A stretch of 64,000 nucleotides of DNA from Arthrinium phaeospermum (GCA_006503535.1 QYRS01000002.1:2976001-3040000); one strand, 5' to 3'; shown: positions 12,652-25,065, numbered from the stretch's first letter. Numbers and translations are program-made. The notes: generated by a model from the letters alone, not told the origin.

Positions 12652-13896
12652 ATGACATTTGAAAGTAAGTCCCGAGCCGTGCCCACTGTTTGTTTTGTCT
12701 GTCAGTCAGGAAGTGTAGAACTAACGGATCTCTCTCCTAGGACTCGTTCGGTTTGCCCCCAAGGGAAAGGAAGGGGAGGTGCTGATCGGCCAGCCTGTCG
12801 ACAGCAACGTCGACGTCGGCAAGGCCGTGAAGAACGGCGAGGAGGTGCAGGTCAAGGTGTTCAGTGGTGATTCGGCCCTGAACCCGGGGTCTCCAACCGA
12901 CAAGGTCGAGACCATTGCCCGCATCCTGTCCCCCTTGTCCGCGTCGGAAGTCGGTTCCATTCGCTGCATAGGGTTAAACGTAGGTCGGCCCCTTGGTCGG
13001 AAGCCTCGAGGGCTTTCTGTGTGTGTGTGGGGAGCCTACTGCTGACGGTGTGCGTATTTGCAGTATGTGAACCATGCGAAGGAAGCAAACATGCAGCTCC
13101 CAGACGTGCCAATGATGTTCATGTAAGGGAGACGCACTATACCCCCCTTCTCCTCCGAACAGGTCCAGGGACTTTCCTCCTCCTCCTCCACCACCGCCCT
13201 GCAGGGGAAGCGAAGTGACATATTTTCTGACAGCAAGCTTGCTTCTTCTTATTTAGGAAACCCGCCACGGCGCTTGCTGACCCCTGGCCGGTGCCTACAG
13301 TCATCCCCAAGCACACGCTCGCTGATGACTGCGCCGACTACGAATCAGAGCTGGCCATCGTCATCGGCAAGGCTTGCAAGAACGTGAGCGAGGCCGACGC
13401 CCTGAGCTACGTCCTCGGCTACACGGCGTCCAATGACGTGTCCAGCCGAAAGGCCCAGCTGGCCCAGTCGCAGGCCTGCTACTCCAAAGGCTTCGACGGG
13501 TCGTGCCCCATCGGGCCGACAATCGTGTCCGCGGCTGTCGTCAAGGACCCGAGCACCTTCACGATCCGCGGCCTGAAGAACGGCGAGGTCACCCAGAACT
13601 CCGGCCTGAAGTAGGTTTTCCTTCTTTCCTGCACATGCTGCTTTGGAAGGGCTGTATGATTTGCTGACATTTTTCTGCACCCGCCCAGCGACTTGATCTT
13701 CAACTGCTCGAAGCTCGTCAGTTTCCTGTCCCAGGGTACAACGTTACCTCCGGGTACTGTCATCCTCACGGGCACGCCAGCCGGTGTAGGGTACGGAAAG
13801 AAGCCCCCCTCTTACCTGCATGAGGGTGATGAGTTCGCAGTGGAGGTCACACCCCATGTGGGCACTCTGTACTCTGTCTTCGAGAACGAGAAATAG
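12652..13896 (+). CDS. Fumarylacetoacetate hydrolase (FAH) domain protein
   Basis: Predicted metal-dependent C-C or keto-acid hydrolase/isomerase of the FAH superfamily (FAHD1/FAHD2-like size, 290 aa). Five exons: 12652-12664, 12741-12979, 13064-13122, 13257-13610, 13689-13896; every junction in phase. The first exon is only 13 nt (ATG ACA TTT GAA A) and is needed because the second exon has no suitable ATG. Family signatures: LSPL...IRCIGLNYVNHAKE, the acidic metal-binding motif YESELAIVIGK, GYTASNDVSSRKAQ, KGFDGSCPIGP and the C-terminal PPGTVILTGTPAGVGYGKKP. True FAH (tyrosine degradation) carries an extra N-terminal domain that is absent, so an acylpyruvase or oxaloacetate-decarboxylase-type activity is more likely. 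No tyrosine-catabolism gene is adjacent. No targeting peptide is evident. Confidence 0.9.
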
Positions 13897-16800
13897 ACGC
13901 CTTGGGCTAGGCTTAGAAGGTCGATGGAGTCATAGGAAACATAGTCTTCTCTATGAACGTGGCGCAATACACTGATTGGAACACTATACCTAATGGAACG
14001 ACACGACGGCAACGGCTTCTGGGTAACCACCCGATATGGGATCTTGGCTTATGTCCCTTGCTTGTTGTCAGAGCGTATAGTGATCCGACGCATCACATGC
14101 TACCAGGGCAGGATATAGTTGTAACTGCTATGATTATGATTTGTCTCATAAAGGTTCCATAGCTATGTGCCAAAATCTCTCCATGGGAGAATAAGTGACC
14201 TGGATGGCGAGGAGAGGTCTAAGATGGACCTTAAGGAGGTATCACCACCAATAATAGGAAGCATGGAGGCGCAGATAACGAAGAGAGACATTACCCTCAC
14301 GTCGTATGCTCTGCGAATAAATCAATGTGAAGCTACGGGAATCGGCCGGTGTAGCAAGCCCATCCCTAGTTCCCTTCGCGCTGCCCACTAGCACGGAACA
14401 GAGGTTACAGACTTCCCACCTCACAGCCCACCGGGAGCACCTCCGCGAGCCCCCGAAATCGCCAAGCCGGGAGATGATGGAGCAATGTCTAGTGTTGAGA
14501 TTAGCCATCTAAATCGCATTGGCTTTAGGTTACATACAGAGCGAGCGTATCGCGCTTACGCTGGGCTTTTTCCTTTACAGGCTGTTTCAAGCATCGATTT
14601 GCTCCTGTACGAGTCTGATCATGTTGGTGTCCACGAGGGGTTCCCACTCATCAAAGGATGATGCCAGTAGTACTGCATTGAGAAGGGGGGCATGGTCGCG
14701 CGAGAAGAGGAGAGGACCTCGGCTTCGTAGACGACTGACTATATCTCTAAGCCAGCTTTTGCCCTATCAGAGCACGACACGACAGCAAAGATGTGGCCCG
14801 ACGACAACCTTTATGAGATCTCTCCCCCAGCCCACCCCTGTTCCCAACGAAGAGTAGATTGTGTGCATATGTAATCAATCTTTTTCGCCTTCCAGGCTGC
14901 GGGAAAGAACTTTCCATCCTACCCACCGACGCGACGTCCCCCCGGCGGGGTAAGGAGAGCCACCAAACACAACATCTCCCACTAAGAATCCAGCACGGTC
15001 GGAAGCCCCGTGACTGATCTTAATAAGAGGTGGGGGGAGGGTTTGTTCTGGGGTTTGTGACACCAGATCAGATATATGAAGTAGATGTTCGCATATATGT
15101 ATGCATGATGACTCAATCATATGGGCCCCGCGCAGGAGAGCCGCTGTGTGGACATGAAGATCGGACATGTACATCATTACATACATACATGTATGTGCAT
15201 ACGATGCTGCATCACCGAATGCATCTGATCGAGCCGATGGAACTTTTCAAGGCCGTCCCCTTGTCAACTCGAAACTTGAAGGGATGTTTAGGTAGGTAAG
15301 ATGTACATAGCACATTCGAAGGAACTCTGCTGTTTTCTGCTCGTCCTAATCTAAACTAGACCTGCGCATGGCAGCTGCCATTGCAGCCCAGCGGCGGGAC
15401 CTAGGGAGGTAGTTGGTAGTCTTCTCCTCCGGATGAACTCTAAAAATCCGGCGGTCTCTCGCTAGCACAAAAGTCGACCGATGGCGCTTCTCAGCGCCTA
15501 TAATTAGTACCGCCAACAGTGCCTCGTAAAGCAAGCACTCCCGGAATGATGCGGCTGTCTGAAAATCCATTCGACTCTGGGTGGTCCCCTGGAAGAAGGC
15601 TGGAACTTACTACGTGAATGCTTGTGTAAGGCACTAACTAGAAGACGCGAAGAATGCGCCGTGCCACTATTTACACTTGTTTTGAAACATCGGGCTGCGC
15701 GAGGCCAGGATGAACGCTGCTCGGGAAAGTGTGCGATGGGGCCGGTGACTGCTTGTCGTTCTCTCCGGTCTGCTCACAGTAATTAATAAGTCAGGTATTC
15801 ATCTGTCCCTGTTCTGGTCCCTGTTCTGCTGAGCCCACCTCCTCGGGACTGTCCTGCGGTGGCTACCCGTGTGTTTTATTCGATTCCAACGTCAATCCCA
15901 TACAGGAAGCACGACAAGACGTGCAGATTTACTGCAGATTCTGTACAGCAGAGTGTATGCAGCAGTGCAGCAGTGCAGTACTGCTCGAGCCCATCCCTAG
16001 CCAATGAGTACCAAGATGCGCTTGCGATAACCTTTTTTCAGTGTTTCATGTCGAAATTGTGCGATCGATCCTGTCGGCACCCAGCAAGTTTTCGTCGCTG
16101 ATCACAAATTCCTTGGCTGTTGTCCCCCGCAATACCATGCCCGAGACGAAATGTGAGAACCATGCCCTTGGTAAATAGCACAGCAAAGCCATCTGGGCAG
16201 CCAGTGGGCCGGTCGGCGCACCACATATTATGACGTTGTTGTAACCAGGAGAGGACAGACAGCATCGTGGGCTTACGGCACATTGCGGGCAGACAGGGGC
16301 TCAACCGAGCATTAGCTGGAGGGATGGGGCTTCTGGCCTGTCGAGAGCGCCAAATGATGCCCGACTATGTATGCAGTTCATTGGGTGCGCACGATTGAAT
16401 CTTCGGGCCAAGAGAGGGAGGGGAGGAAGAAGAAAAATCTGTCTTCGGCCCTGCCGCTCTTGCAGGAGCCCCATATGGTGGTTCGAGAGATCTGGTCGTG
16501 ACGGAGATTTGTGGTATGCTGGACTACCTAGCACCTATCACACCAGTATGTACGGATATGCAATGCGCTCGGCTTTAACGCCTTGTGCCATCGATCGTAC
16601 ATCTCCATGTCGTATTCTCCGCACAAGCAATCATGTAGTAACTCACTTCTTATGTGGCAGGCTTTGCAATGAAAAATGGCCTCACTCGGGGGGTATTTGA
16701 AGGCTCGTGTGTTTTACGCTTCCGTGGTCGTATCATTCATTGCTGTAAGGTGCTGTTGAGGCTGGTGGAAGCGCATCCGCTGTCAGTCGTAGCCCACCCC

Positions 16801-18561
16801 CCTTACTCGCAGTGCCTCGTTGCAAATAGCCTAACAAGAATTGTCGCTTTTCGTCCGCTGCTGGCAGGGTCAACCTTGCTTTCCAGAGACATGGCGATCT
16901 TTTGCAAGGAGCAGAATGGTGATTGGACAATGGAACAGACCAATCACACTACATTGATGGGCAGCATAACTTGCGTTTTAAGCAATCCCCCAGACCGTTG
17001 AAGCAGGGTCAACCGGTGGGTGAGACCACACTCGAGCACCGCGGTGTTGCAGAATGCCGATGCACCCGAGAGAAGCATGGTGGAATATTCGAACATTCTT
17101 CCATTAACTGGGTATGCGAGGTACGAGGTACTGCTGACAGGGCCATGCAAGCAGCCAAGTAAGTACCTAAAGAAGTATGTAGTAGGAGGAGGTTCATTCT
17201 CTCTCTGCCCACGTGTGGGTGTGTTGACCATGGACGTGGGGCCCGAAACGATCCCGGGCATTCAGGCATCTGAGGGTTGATTCGACAGCGCTGTCTGATG
17301 CATCACCACCACTCATCAATCAATCCCGCACAAAGTGTAGTCATCATGTAAGAAGCGCCGGGTGGCCTCATAACATGGAAATTGGCCGCTCACTCGACAC
17401 ACCGCTTTTGAAGGAGAGAAAGAAAAAAGCCATCCAACAGTCCACATGACAGCCAGCTTTTGCCGACCAACCCGGCTGTCGCTCTGTCGCTGGTGTTGTT
17501 GGCTGCATTGTGTGACTCAGGACCAACAATGTAGGTAGACTGGCCGCTCCTGATCCAGGAACACACACACACACACACACACATCTGTTTGCCGCTTGCA
17601 TTTGCGCTCTCCCTCTCTGACCGAAACAGAGGCCCAGAGTGAGGGGTTTGCCTTGTGGGCGCCTTGGGTTTTGGGTAGCGTCGCGTAGCCTGGAGGCTCA
17701 ACTCAATCAGGCGTCCCCAGGAGTGACGGATAGGTACACATCCAGTTGGTGCGTGGTGCAGGTTTGATGCATAGTAAGTTATGTACCTTGCGCATATGTT
17801 ACAACCGGCGCCGACCAGCGAGGTTGCGTTTGGAAAGCCAAGCAGTTTCATTACTGTATGTAGAAGATGCTCCAACATGCCACGGACGGTCAATTGTACC
17901 TACCTGCGGCAATCATCGATGGATATCTCTCGAGAAGTCTCCTCACCCCGATGTATCAATGTCCTCCACTACCACTGGGCTACCAGGACCCATGTCAGGC
18001 TGGGTCGGTACATGTGGGAAGTACTTATGCATTGATGTATTTGATATTGGACCAATTGAGAAAACGCAGTGGCTCGTTGCTTGTCAACCGGGAGGTAGGT
18101 AGCAAAGTGATCAGTAACTCGACAGTCGCGCGAGAGAGCCAGCAGCCGCATCACCAAGTCTCATATCTCAAGGCACAGAGGGCATGTTGATTGGCAGTTC
18201 CTACTTTCACCTCGCTATCCTCGTGACCGTAGGTGCCACACCGCTTTGCATCAACTGGCGTGTTGCATGTACGTAGAAGCATGTAGTAAGTATGCATTTG
18301 ATCGAGGAGATTAGGCCACTATTTACTTTTATTCCGGACAATTTTATCTACAGCGGGGGTTGTTTTTCTGAAAAATTCCATCACCCCCCCCTGGCCCGGG
18401 CTGGGGCTACAGGGCATGGCGCCTTTCCCAAGGCACATGGGCCAGCAACTGAATCCGTCACATAAAGTTGGTCCCATCCAAGGGCTCGTTTTTCCCAAGG
18501 AGGTGATCGTCGCCAGTCTTTGAGCAGCCGTGACAGCTCAGCATAGCATACCCTCGATTCT
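13897..18561. other. Gene-poor interval
   Basis: 4.7 kb with no ORF showing codon bias or family motifs. It contains an (AC)n microsatellite at 17561-17583 and several TAGGTA/TACCTA words (for example near 15290, 17165, 17900, 18095). Composition is near 50% GC, not AT-rich. Unrecognised non-coding transcripts cannot be excluded by eye. Confidence 0.45.
17561..17583. repeat. (AC)11 microsatellite
   Basis: Uninterrupted AC dinucleotide run of 23 nt in non-coding DNA. Confidence 0.9.
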
Positions 18562-18569
18562 TATTTAAA
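18562..18569 (+). promoter_or_regulatory. TATA-like box TATTTAAA
   Basis: It lies 271 nt before the ATG at 18840. The DNA in between is C/T- and A/C-rich with almost no G runs, as in leaders of strongly transcribed fungal genes. This supports a formerly or currently expressed gene downstream. Confidence 0.4.
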
Positions 18570-18839
18570 CCTTGCCCATCCCCTTCACCACATCCCATTC
18601 CCGCCGACTCAAAGACCGCATCTGCAATATCATCAGCATCCCGCTTCCATTCTCTCCAAACCCCCAGCCAATACAGAAGCCACGCAAAAGTACATACACG
18701 CTTGTCTACCTATCCATCTATCTAAGCAACCAAGATTATTCTCGGCATCTCTACCCTTGCCCCACATTGGCTCTACCAACACTTACACACAAGAGTATAC
18801 CACTTATACAGCAACGACAACCACAACAATACCATCAAG

Positions 18840-19232
18840 ATGGCCGTCAAAGAGCACCAACCCCTGGTCAACCACTGCTGCACCTTCTGTTGCAAGGCAG
18901 TCGACTTTGGCACTCACGACTACTGCGGTGCAAGCTCTTCCTGCCACCGGTGCCCCAACTAGAGCACGCCTGAAGCGCCTTGCAAGCCACGAGGCAGCTC
19001 TAGAACCTCGCCATCCACGGCGCCTCGACATCACTGTTCATCATTGCCGACGCCACCCTGCTCATCACCTTCAACAACAAGCAGCCGGAGGGCTTGAACA
19101 TCCTTCACACAGCCGCATGGCTCAAGTCCCAGAGGCTCAGGCGGTGCTCTCTTCCTCTTCCTCTCGCCCGTCTGGGGCATTGGCTTTGGATCCTTCTTTT
19201 ACCTGCAAGGCCCCCGCAATGCGAGGCTGACA
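18840..19232 (+). pseudogene. Short membrane-protein gene broken by four apparent indels
   Basis: From an ATG in good context (ATCAAGATGGCC, 18840) coding-like sequence with C/G third positions runs on, but it jumps frame about four times without room for introns. Frame 3 gives MAVKEHQPLVNHCCTFC... and stops at 18960-18962. Near 18935 it moves to frame 2 (FLPPVPQLEHA), near 18968 to frame 1 (RLKRLASHEAALE), near 19003 back to frame 2 (NLAIHGASTSLFIIADATLL...AAWLKSQ) and at 19133 to frame 3 (GSGGALFLFLSPVWG...). The joined reading would be a ~130-residue or longer protein with two hydrophobic segments; I do not recognise the family. As it stands only a 40-residue Cys-rich peptide (18840-18962) can be made. 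The cause is either gene decay or base-call indels. The 3' limit is uncertain, since frame 3 stays open to 19676. Confidence 0.5.
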
Positions 19233-21391
19233 GTGTTGCCCGATATACGTGTGTCCCCCCGCGCTGCGTGGGCATGTACATGTCGGGGAGCTCTGCCTGC
19301 GTCATTACACCTGTACAATACCAGTTTGGACGCCCGACGAGGCGGTTCTTTGTTTCTGTCATCACCCTCACACACACACCTAGGGCGGACCCCTCATCAC
19401 ATCGCTCAGAGAGATACCCCTCCCGCAAAGCATCATGTACTCATACACCATCTTGTACTTTTTCGTCATAAAAAGGCGAACTACGAATTTACGCTCGCTG
19501 CACTGGCATGGACAACTCACGGGAGTTGGTTCGGAAGTTTGGAGTTTTATCATTTTCTAGGGAAATCAGCGTCAGGAACAGCATTTTTGATACCAGCAAG
19601 GATACATGGTCGGGCGCTTTTGGGAGTTTATTCCATCATTCTTTCCCATCTTCTACACTCTTCGCTATCTGCATGACCCCCACCTACCCTGAGGGCACAT
19701 GGTCCCTCCGCAGTTTGGCGAAATGCGTCTTGTACCTACCTGACCTCTTTCGGAGGCAGGCGGGATCAGTCTGGAGATGGATTGGCTTAGCGATCATGGG
19801 TTATCTAGGCAAAGACTCACCCTTCTGTTCGCAGGGACCTCGTAAGGGCCATCTGGATAGACTATTGTATGTAGTTCGTTTGCTATTTAACGAATCCAAG
19901 AAAGCGAGATGTATACCAAACACTTCCATACTCACACTCACCTTTCCCCGTGCTTGGTGTATGCCTGTAAACAGCTCACGGCATCGCTACAGGGAGCGAG
20001 ATAAGTGCACCGAATACACGTCAGTGTTTCTAGATAGCCCAAGATCACCTATTACGTCTTGTATGGTCGAGATAGATGCAGAGTAGCCAATCACCATTTA
20101 GCCTGCACCGCGTCCGACGTCGTATTCTTCTTTGGTGCAGGTTTGCATTTCATCCATGTATGAGCTTACTTTGGATCAATAATTCATTCCCCTCGGACCA
20201 TATTGCCTTGTTCTACTGGTACCCATGTTGAGATCTCGCACTTCCAAAACCAGGTAGAAGTTAACAACAGGTAGTACATACATATGAGCATGTCTGATAC
20301 GCGAACATGCACTGTTCATCAAATCCATCCGTCGGCGCCAAGCCTCGAAACGAGAAAAACAGGAACCTGGGTAAGTAAGCCCAGGAGTAAGCAGGTATGC
20401 ACTTAGGTAGTACAGTAGAAATCCCATTGCATGCGTAGATACATAGACGCCATTCCCACTTCCTACCTGGTCGCCGATGCGTATGGCATAGTATTTCCCG
20501 CAACATCATCATCATCATAACCGTCATCGTCGAGCATCTCTGGAACAGTTTTTAGCGTGTCAGCCAACCCGCTTATGAGGCGTGCGTGGCCTCACCAGCC
20601 TCTCCCTCCTGTTGGCTATGTACATGGCCGCTTCCAGTCAATATATCGCTGCCTAGTTGCTACGCATGCACGTCAGCAAGCAGGTCAATGGGATGTGCAT
20701 TCATCATACAGGGACGAAAAAGCGGCAGTCAGCCCACTATTGTACCACAATCGGTCTTCTCATCATCGTCGTTAACCAGCCCGCGTTATTACCATGGGTG
20801 TATTTGTTGCGATCTTCTTACTCGGACAGTTTGATGTACTTTCTTCTCGTACGTGTACTGATAGGAACAATCGCGAATCATAGGCAACTAACTATACAGC
20901 ATGCCAAGAAGGCAAACTTTTTCGCTTCTGTTATGCCCCTGAAGGTTACCCGCTCTGTGACTGTCCCCACGTGTGCGTGAAAAGGACCATCATGCCTACT
21001 AACATCGTCTTGCCACTTAATCACCTCGTTGCGTGAAGCTGGAAGGTACTCCGACAAGTTGCTGCAATGCAGGTTCTACTGCGATGCTGCAATGCGGGCT
21101 GACAGTGGTTATAACGGGATTGGCAGTCTGTGCTGTGCAGGGCGTCGTAGTATCCAAGGGTGTACATGGGTTGGTACATAATTACCTAAGATACCGTCAG
21201 TCCTCTGGAACCTATCAAACGTCTTTCGCGTACGGTTAGACAGCCGGGTTTGTCTTTGGCCTTGTATTGGTGGGGGTCATTTAGGTAGTATTCAGAAGGC
21301 AGAAGGCAGGGGGCGTGGTCGTATTCCTGATATCTCTCCATATTTCCCCTTCATCCTTGTCACTGTCACATTTTGCGAACTTTTACTTATC
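19233..21391. other. Gene-poor interval
   Basis: Probably includes the 3' untranslated region of the broken gene. The 192-codon ATG frame at 19508-20086 has no third-position bias or motif, so I do not call it. Nothing else is supported. Confidence 0.4.
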
Positions 21392-21592
21392 ATGGATTCA
21401 GTCCAACTACATAACGGCCTCTTCGTAACTTCTGGCAGCTCCTGCTCAACAGTCGATCATGCAGGCTGTCCCTGTAAGGAATGCTTCTGCCGTGTGCCCA
21501 CCATGCACCCGTGCCGCCGACGCGCAAATCTTTTCTACGCCATGCCGTATGGAGCCGGTCGCGGACAGGCCATTATTCAACCTCGACTGTAA
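21392..21592 (+). CDS. Possible small Cys-rich protein (66 aa), unknown
   Basis: ATG-initiated 66-codon ORF preceded by a pyrimidine-rich leader (TCTCTCC...CCTTCATCCTTGTCACTGTCAC), as seen before fungal start codons. It has six Cys at residues 18, 26, 28, 31, 33 and 41, including CPCKECFC. This resembles the CxC/CxxC clusters of small metal-binding proteins but matches no family I know. There is no signal peptide. A GTAAGG donor-like site sits inside the Cys cluster, so the true product could be spliced differently. Chance ORFs of this length are common, hence the low confidence. Confidence 0.2.
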   Translation: MDSVQLHNGLFVTSGSSCSTVDHAGCPCKECFCRVPTMHPCRRRANLFYAMPYGAGRGQAIIQPRL

Positions 21593-23118
21593 TCTCTACG
21601 ACAGCCTCCTTGCTACTTACTATAGCTCTGGGATGCTTGACTGGTTTCGCGGCAGGCAAGCAGGGCTCGGAGTGGTCTGACAGGGTATTCATCTGCATTC
21701 GCTAGCCCAAAGGGAGCACTCATACAGCATACGCATACTAGGTAGATGGTTCATCGTCTTGCTGCGGAACACGTATAGAGAGTTTGTTCTAGCCGTGTTC
21801 CAGCCGTGTTCCAGAGAAAAGCAGCATAAGACAAGCCGGCCCCTCAATACGGCCGGCCCCCCTAACGCATCTGCCCCTTTTCGGCTGTCCAACTTCTCCT
21901 TCTTCACCTTCGCTTGATTCTTCGCAAATTGTGCCCAGATGATTTCCGACATTACAAATCGAGCATGCAATCGATGTTTAGTGGGTCGTGCCTGGTGCGT
22001 TACCACCCCTGTATCAATGAGGCTCTTGGGGTTGGTTTAGCAGCAGCCCTGGAGGATGTTGAACCCACGCCAACGTCTCTTTTGCCTAGTTGAACAGCCG
22101 ATCAGGTTATTTCAACCGGCCACATACCGACCAATCACGCGTGGCATCTCCGAGTAAACATTGCTGCCGTCCCAGCCCGCCCGCATAAGCAATGCTAGAT
22201 GGGGTTTTCTCACATCAAGGGACCAGGGGGGAGAAGGGGGGCATCTTTATTCATCTCAGATGCAGGTCGACGGACATAGACACGGGGGGGCACCACTGTT
22301 TCCGGGCGCAGGGCAGAGTTTTCGTCTCCTCATCCATCCCCCTTTAGTCCAGCACACGAGATGGTGGGAAAATGGTAATCTGCTACGTGGGATAGGCAAG
22401 ACCCTTGTAGACTACTCACCAGCTCAACGAGTGTAATGCACCTCTCCAGATTAGGTAGGAATGTGGAGAGGCCAAGAGGGAACAACCTGACCTGCTTGCA
22501 GCAATAGTCCAAATCGCACTGCTGAAAGTGTGAGCTTATGGCTGCATGCGGTAATACTTCTACCCAAGGGATGGGCTGTAGGTAGTCTGGCAAGCAGCTT
22601 GTTCGAATCGAATCTAGTTATTAATAATGATGTACGGGTTTGCTATAAGGGCTGGCATAAACATAGGCAACGTGCATGGGACCAATCCCCAATATCCCAT
22701 AACGCCTGAACCTGCCCACAAGGGTATCTTGCTTACAAAAATTCCATCTTCCTCCCTGTCTCGTTCGATCATCATTCGGGGGCAGTTGCTAACCAAAGCA
22801 TGGCGAATGGCGTATTAAAGCCTTTTCATCTTACACCGCTAACTCCTCTGCACTCGAATTGCCGTTGTCTTGAGGTTGAGTCTGTATTAGCCCTCGCCAT
22901 CTGCCGAATGCCGGGCCGCCGGGCCATATGTAATCACTGGGATCAACAAGTATGATATGATGGCCCTATCCATGGACGAGCACCAACAAGATGTGATCTG
23001 TGCGTCTGTGCGCGTGCCAGACTATCCGCATTGCTAGCTATACTCGAACGGGCGTAGATACACGTTATTAGTGCCATCAAGGCTATGCGTGCCACGCGAG
23101 TCCAAGCCTCGGCTCAAC
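21593..23118. other. Intergenic
   Basis: Downstream of EXO70 (minus strand). Several short ORFs, none with coding features. I see no gene. Confidence 0.5.
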
Positions 23119-25065
23119 TTAGTACAGGGTAAGGAATACCGCCGCAATGGATGACCTATCATACTTGACGTACTTGCCCTTGCCCTTGTCGATCTCGTGG
23201 TAGCGGTCCCAGAAACGGTTGTACAGTGGCTCAAGCATCTGCTGCACGTCCCTGGCAAACATCTGGCGAACTTCGCGTTCCATGCTGTATTGCTTGTGTC
23301 TGGCCACCATGTCATCGAAGCCTGTGTTGAAGGCCGTAAATTTGCTCTTGATGGCGTCTTTGTCCTTGCTGCTGAGGCCCTTCAGGATCGCTGTTGATTC
23401 CGATGTGCCCGAAGGAGGTCTTTGTGTCTTGTTTGTGTGAATAACGTCAAACAGATGCAAGGACAGCTCTTTGCAATTATCGGTGTACAAAGCAGTAGCC
23501 TTCTTACGCCAAGTATCCAACACACCGAGTCTGCCATCCAGCAAGGGCGCCAAGCCAGAGTCCCGAATCATTCGCTCAACAATGGTGGCGCAGTTCGCGA
23601 TGAAAACACCCATGACCGATTTGCCTTTGAGCAGCATCTTGGCCTTTTGCTCCAGGGCGGACAGCAGTACGTCGATAGTGTCGGTGCAGTAGTGCGCGAA
23701 GATCTCGTTGCCATCGGCGGTAATATCGAACGAGGCGAGACTCGGCACGGCATCCGTGCTACGGTTCGCAGTAGCCATGGACTTCCAGCCGCCGTCACCC
23801 AACGATATCATGATGCTGGATAGAGGCCGCAGGAACTCCACCATGGCCTGTAAACGTTGCATTGTTTCCGAGACAACGGGCACTGGTGCACCATCGGATG
23901 GGAGAATCTGCAAGGCCCCAATCTTTCGCTTCGTGTCGTCTAGGAGCTCTGGGAGCGACAGTTTGGCCGTCTCCCGCACAGGCTTCAGTGCGGCCGCCAA
24001 AGTCCCTTTAAGCTCTCCGGTACGCTCTTCGATGTTGGAAGCCAGGTTTGACATGATTTCGGTAACCTCGTACGCGAGATAACAATCCGTAGTCATGTGC
24101 GTCTTGATGTGGTTGTTGAGCTCACGAAGGGTACGGGCAAGTTCAGACAGCGGAATTTGGCTCGACAACTGCAGCACTGTACCCCAATCTTGTCGTAAGA
24201 AGATGCTGCATATATTCTCGTACTCGGCACCTATCATGCCCTCCAGAGCCTGTGAGTACATGCCGAGACCATTAGTGCCGGATCTGTAGATGGCCTCGCT
24301 CTTCTTCTTGGCCGTATTCACGCTGGCATATGCCAAGTTGAGCAGGGTTTGCTGTAGATACTGGCCCCGGACTTCAGCATATATTTTCACCAAGGGGTTT
24401 TCGGACGTCGCGTTGCGGGCGACGTATGAGTTGACGAGACTCAGGCGGGAGATTTTGTCTTGCGATATGACGGGGAATGGTTGGTTCTTGGTGATGTAAT
24501 GCAGAGGTTCGAGTGATACTGGGGTCTCGTCTCGAAGGAGTTTATCGAAGTAGTTTTCGAGCTGTGCGTTTCCGTTCTTGATTAGCCGTTGGAGCTCAGT
24601 TATTGTCTGCTGGTTCGCTCGCAGGTTTGACGTTTGCATCTCGGCAAGGGCTTTGCTCAACCGCTGTATGGAATTCAGGTAGTTGGACAGGCCAGCCTTA
24701 TCGGGGCCTTGGCGGATGATGGCCTCTTCATCGTTCTTGGAATCGGCGGGTTGTCGGAGTCGCTCGATGGCGGAGATGACGGACTCGATATCTACAGTCG
24801 ATCGGTCAATTGGTGATGCGTGGCTTGGTGCTCGGAACCGAAGCTACTACTCACTGTTGCCCAGGATTTGTAGCCGCTTCGTTTCGCCGTTGAGCGGACC
24901 CGATACTTCGCGTACACTCTTGCCGGTGGCCTCGAGGCGCCCAAGGCATGATTGGATCTTCTTGGTCAGCTGCGCCGTCTTCTCCAGTCGCGAGTTCAGG
25001 ACATCGACTTCGGCGCGGGCTTCTTCATCGGCGCCATGACGACTGTTGGCCAGCCCGACCGCCAT
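23119..25065 (-). CDS. EXO70: Exocyst complex component Exo70
   Basis: Subunit of the octameric exocyst that tethers secretory vesicles at the growing tip or septum by binding PI(4,5)P2 and Rho GTPases. Two exons, 24855-25065 and 23119-24791, joined by a 63-nt intron (GTGAGT...CTGTAG); 627 aa, the usual fungal length. The N-terminus (GADEEARAEVDVLNSRLEKT, then KSVREVSGPLNGETKRLQ) is the conserved coiled-coil region. The body shows the Exo70 C-terminal helical domain (PLVKIYAEVRGQYLQQTL, DTWRKKATALYTDNCKE, NTGFDDMVARHKQYSM). The end, NRFWDRYHEIDKGKGKYVKYD followed by FLTLY, is the typical basic membrane-binding tail. Start chosen as the only ATG before the conserved N-terminus. The gene starts 451 nt from the 3' end of the aminotransferase gene on the same strand. 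Confidence 0.95.

Noticed and set aside
19508..20086. 192-codon ATG frame
   Set aside because: No third-position bias; composition looks like the 3' untranslated region of the broken gene upstream.
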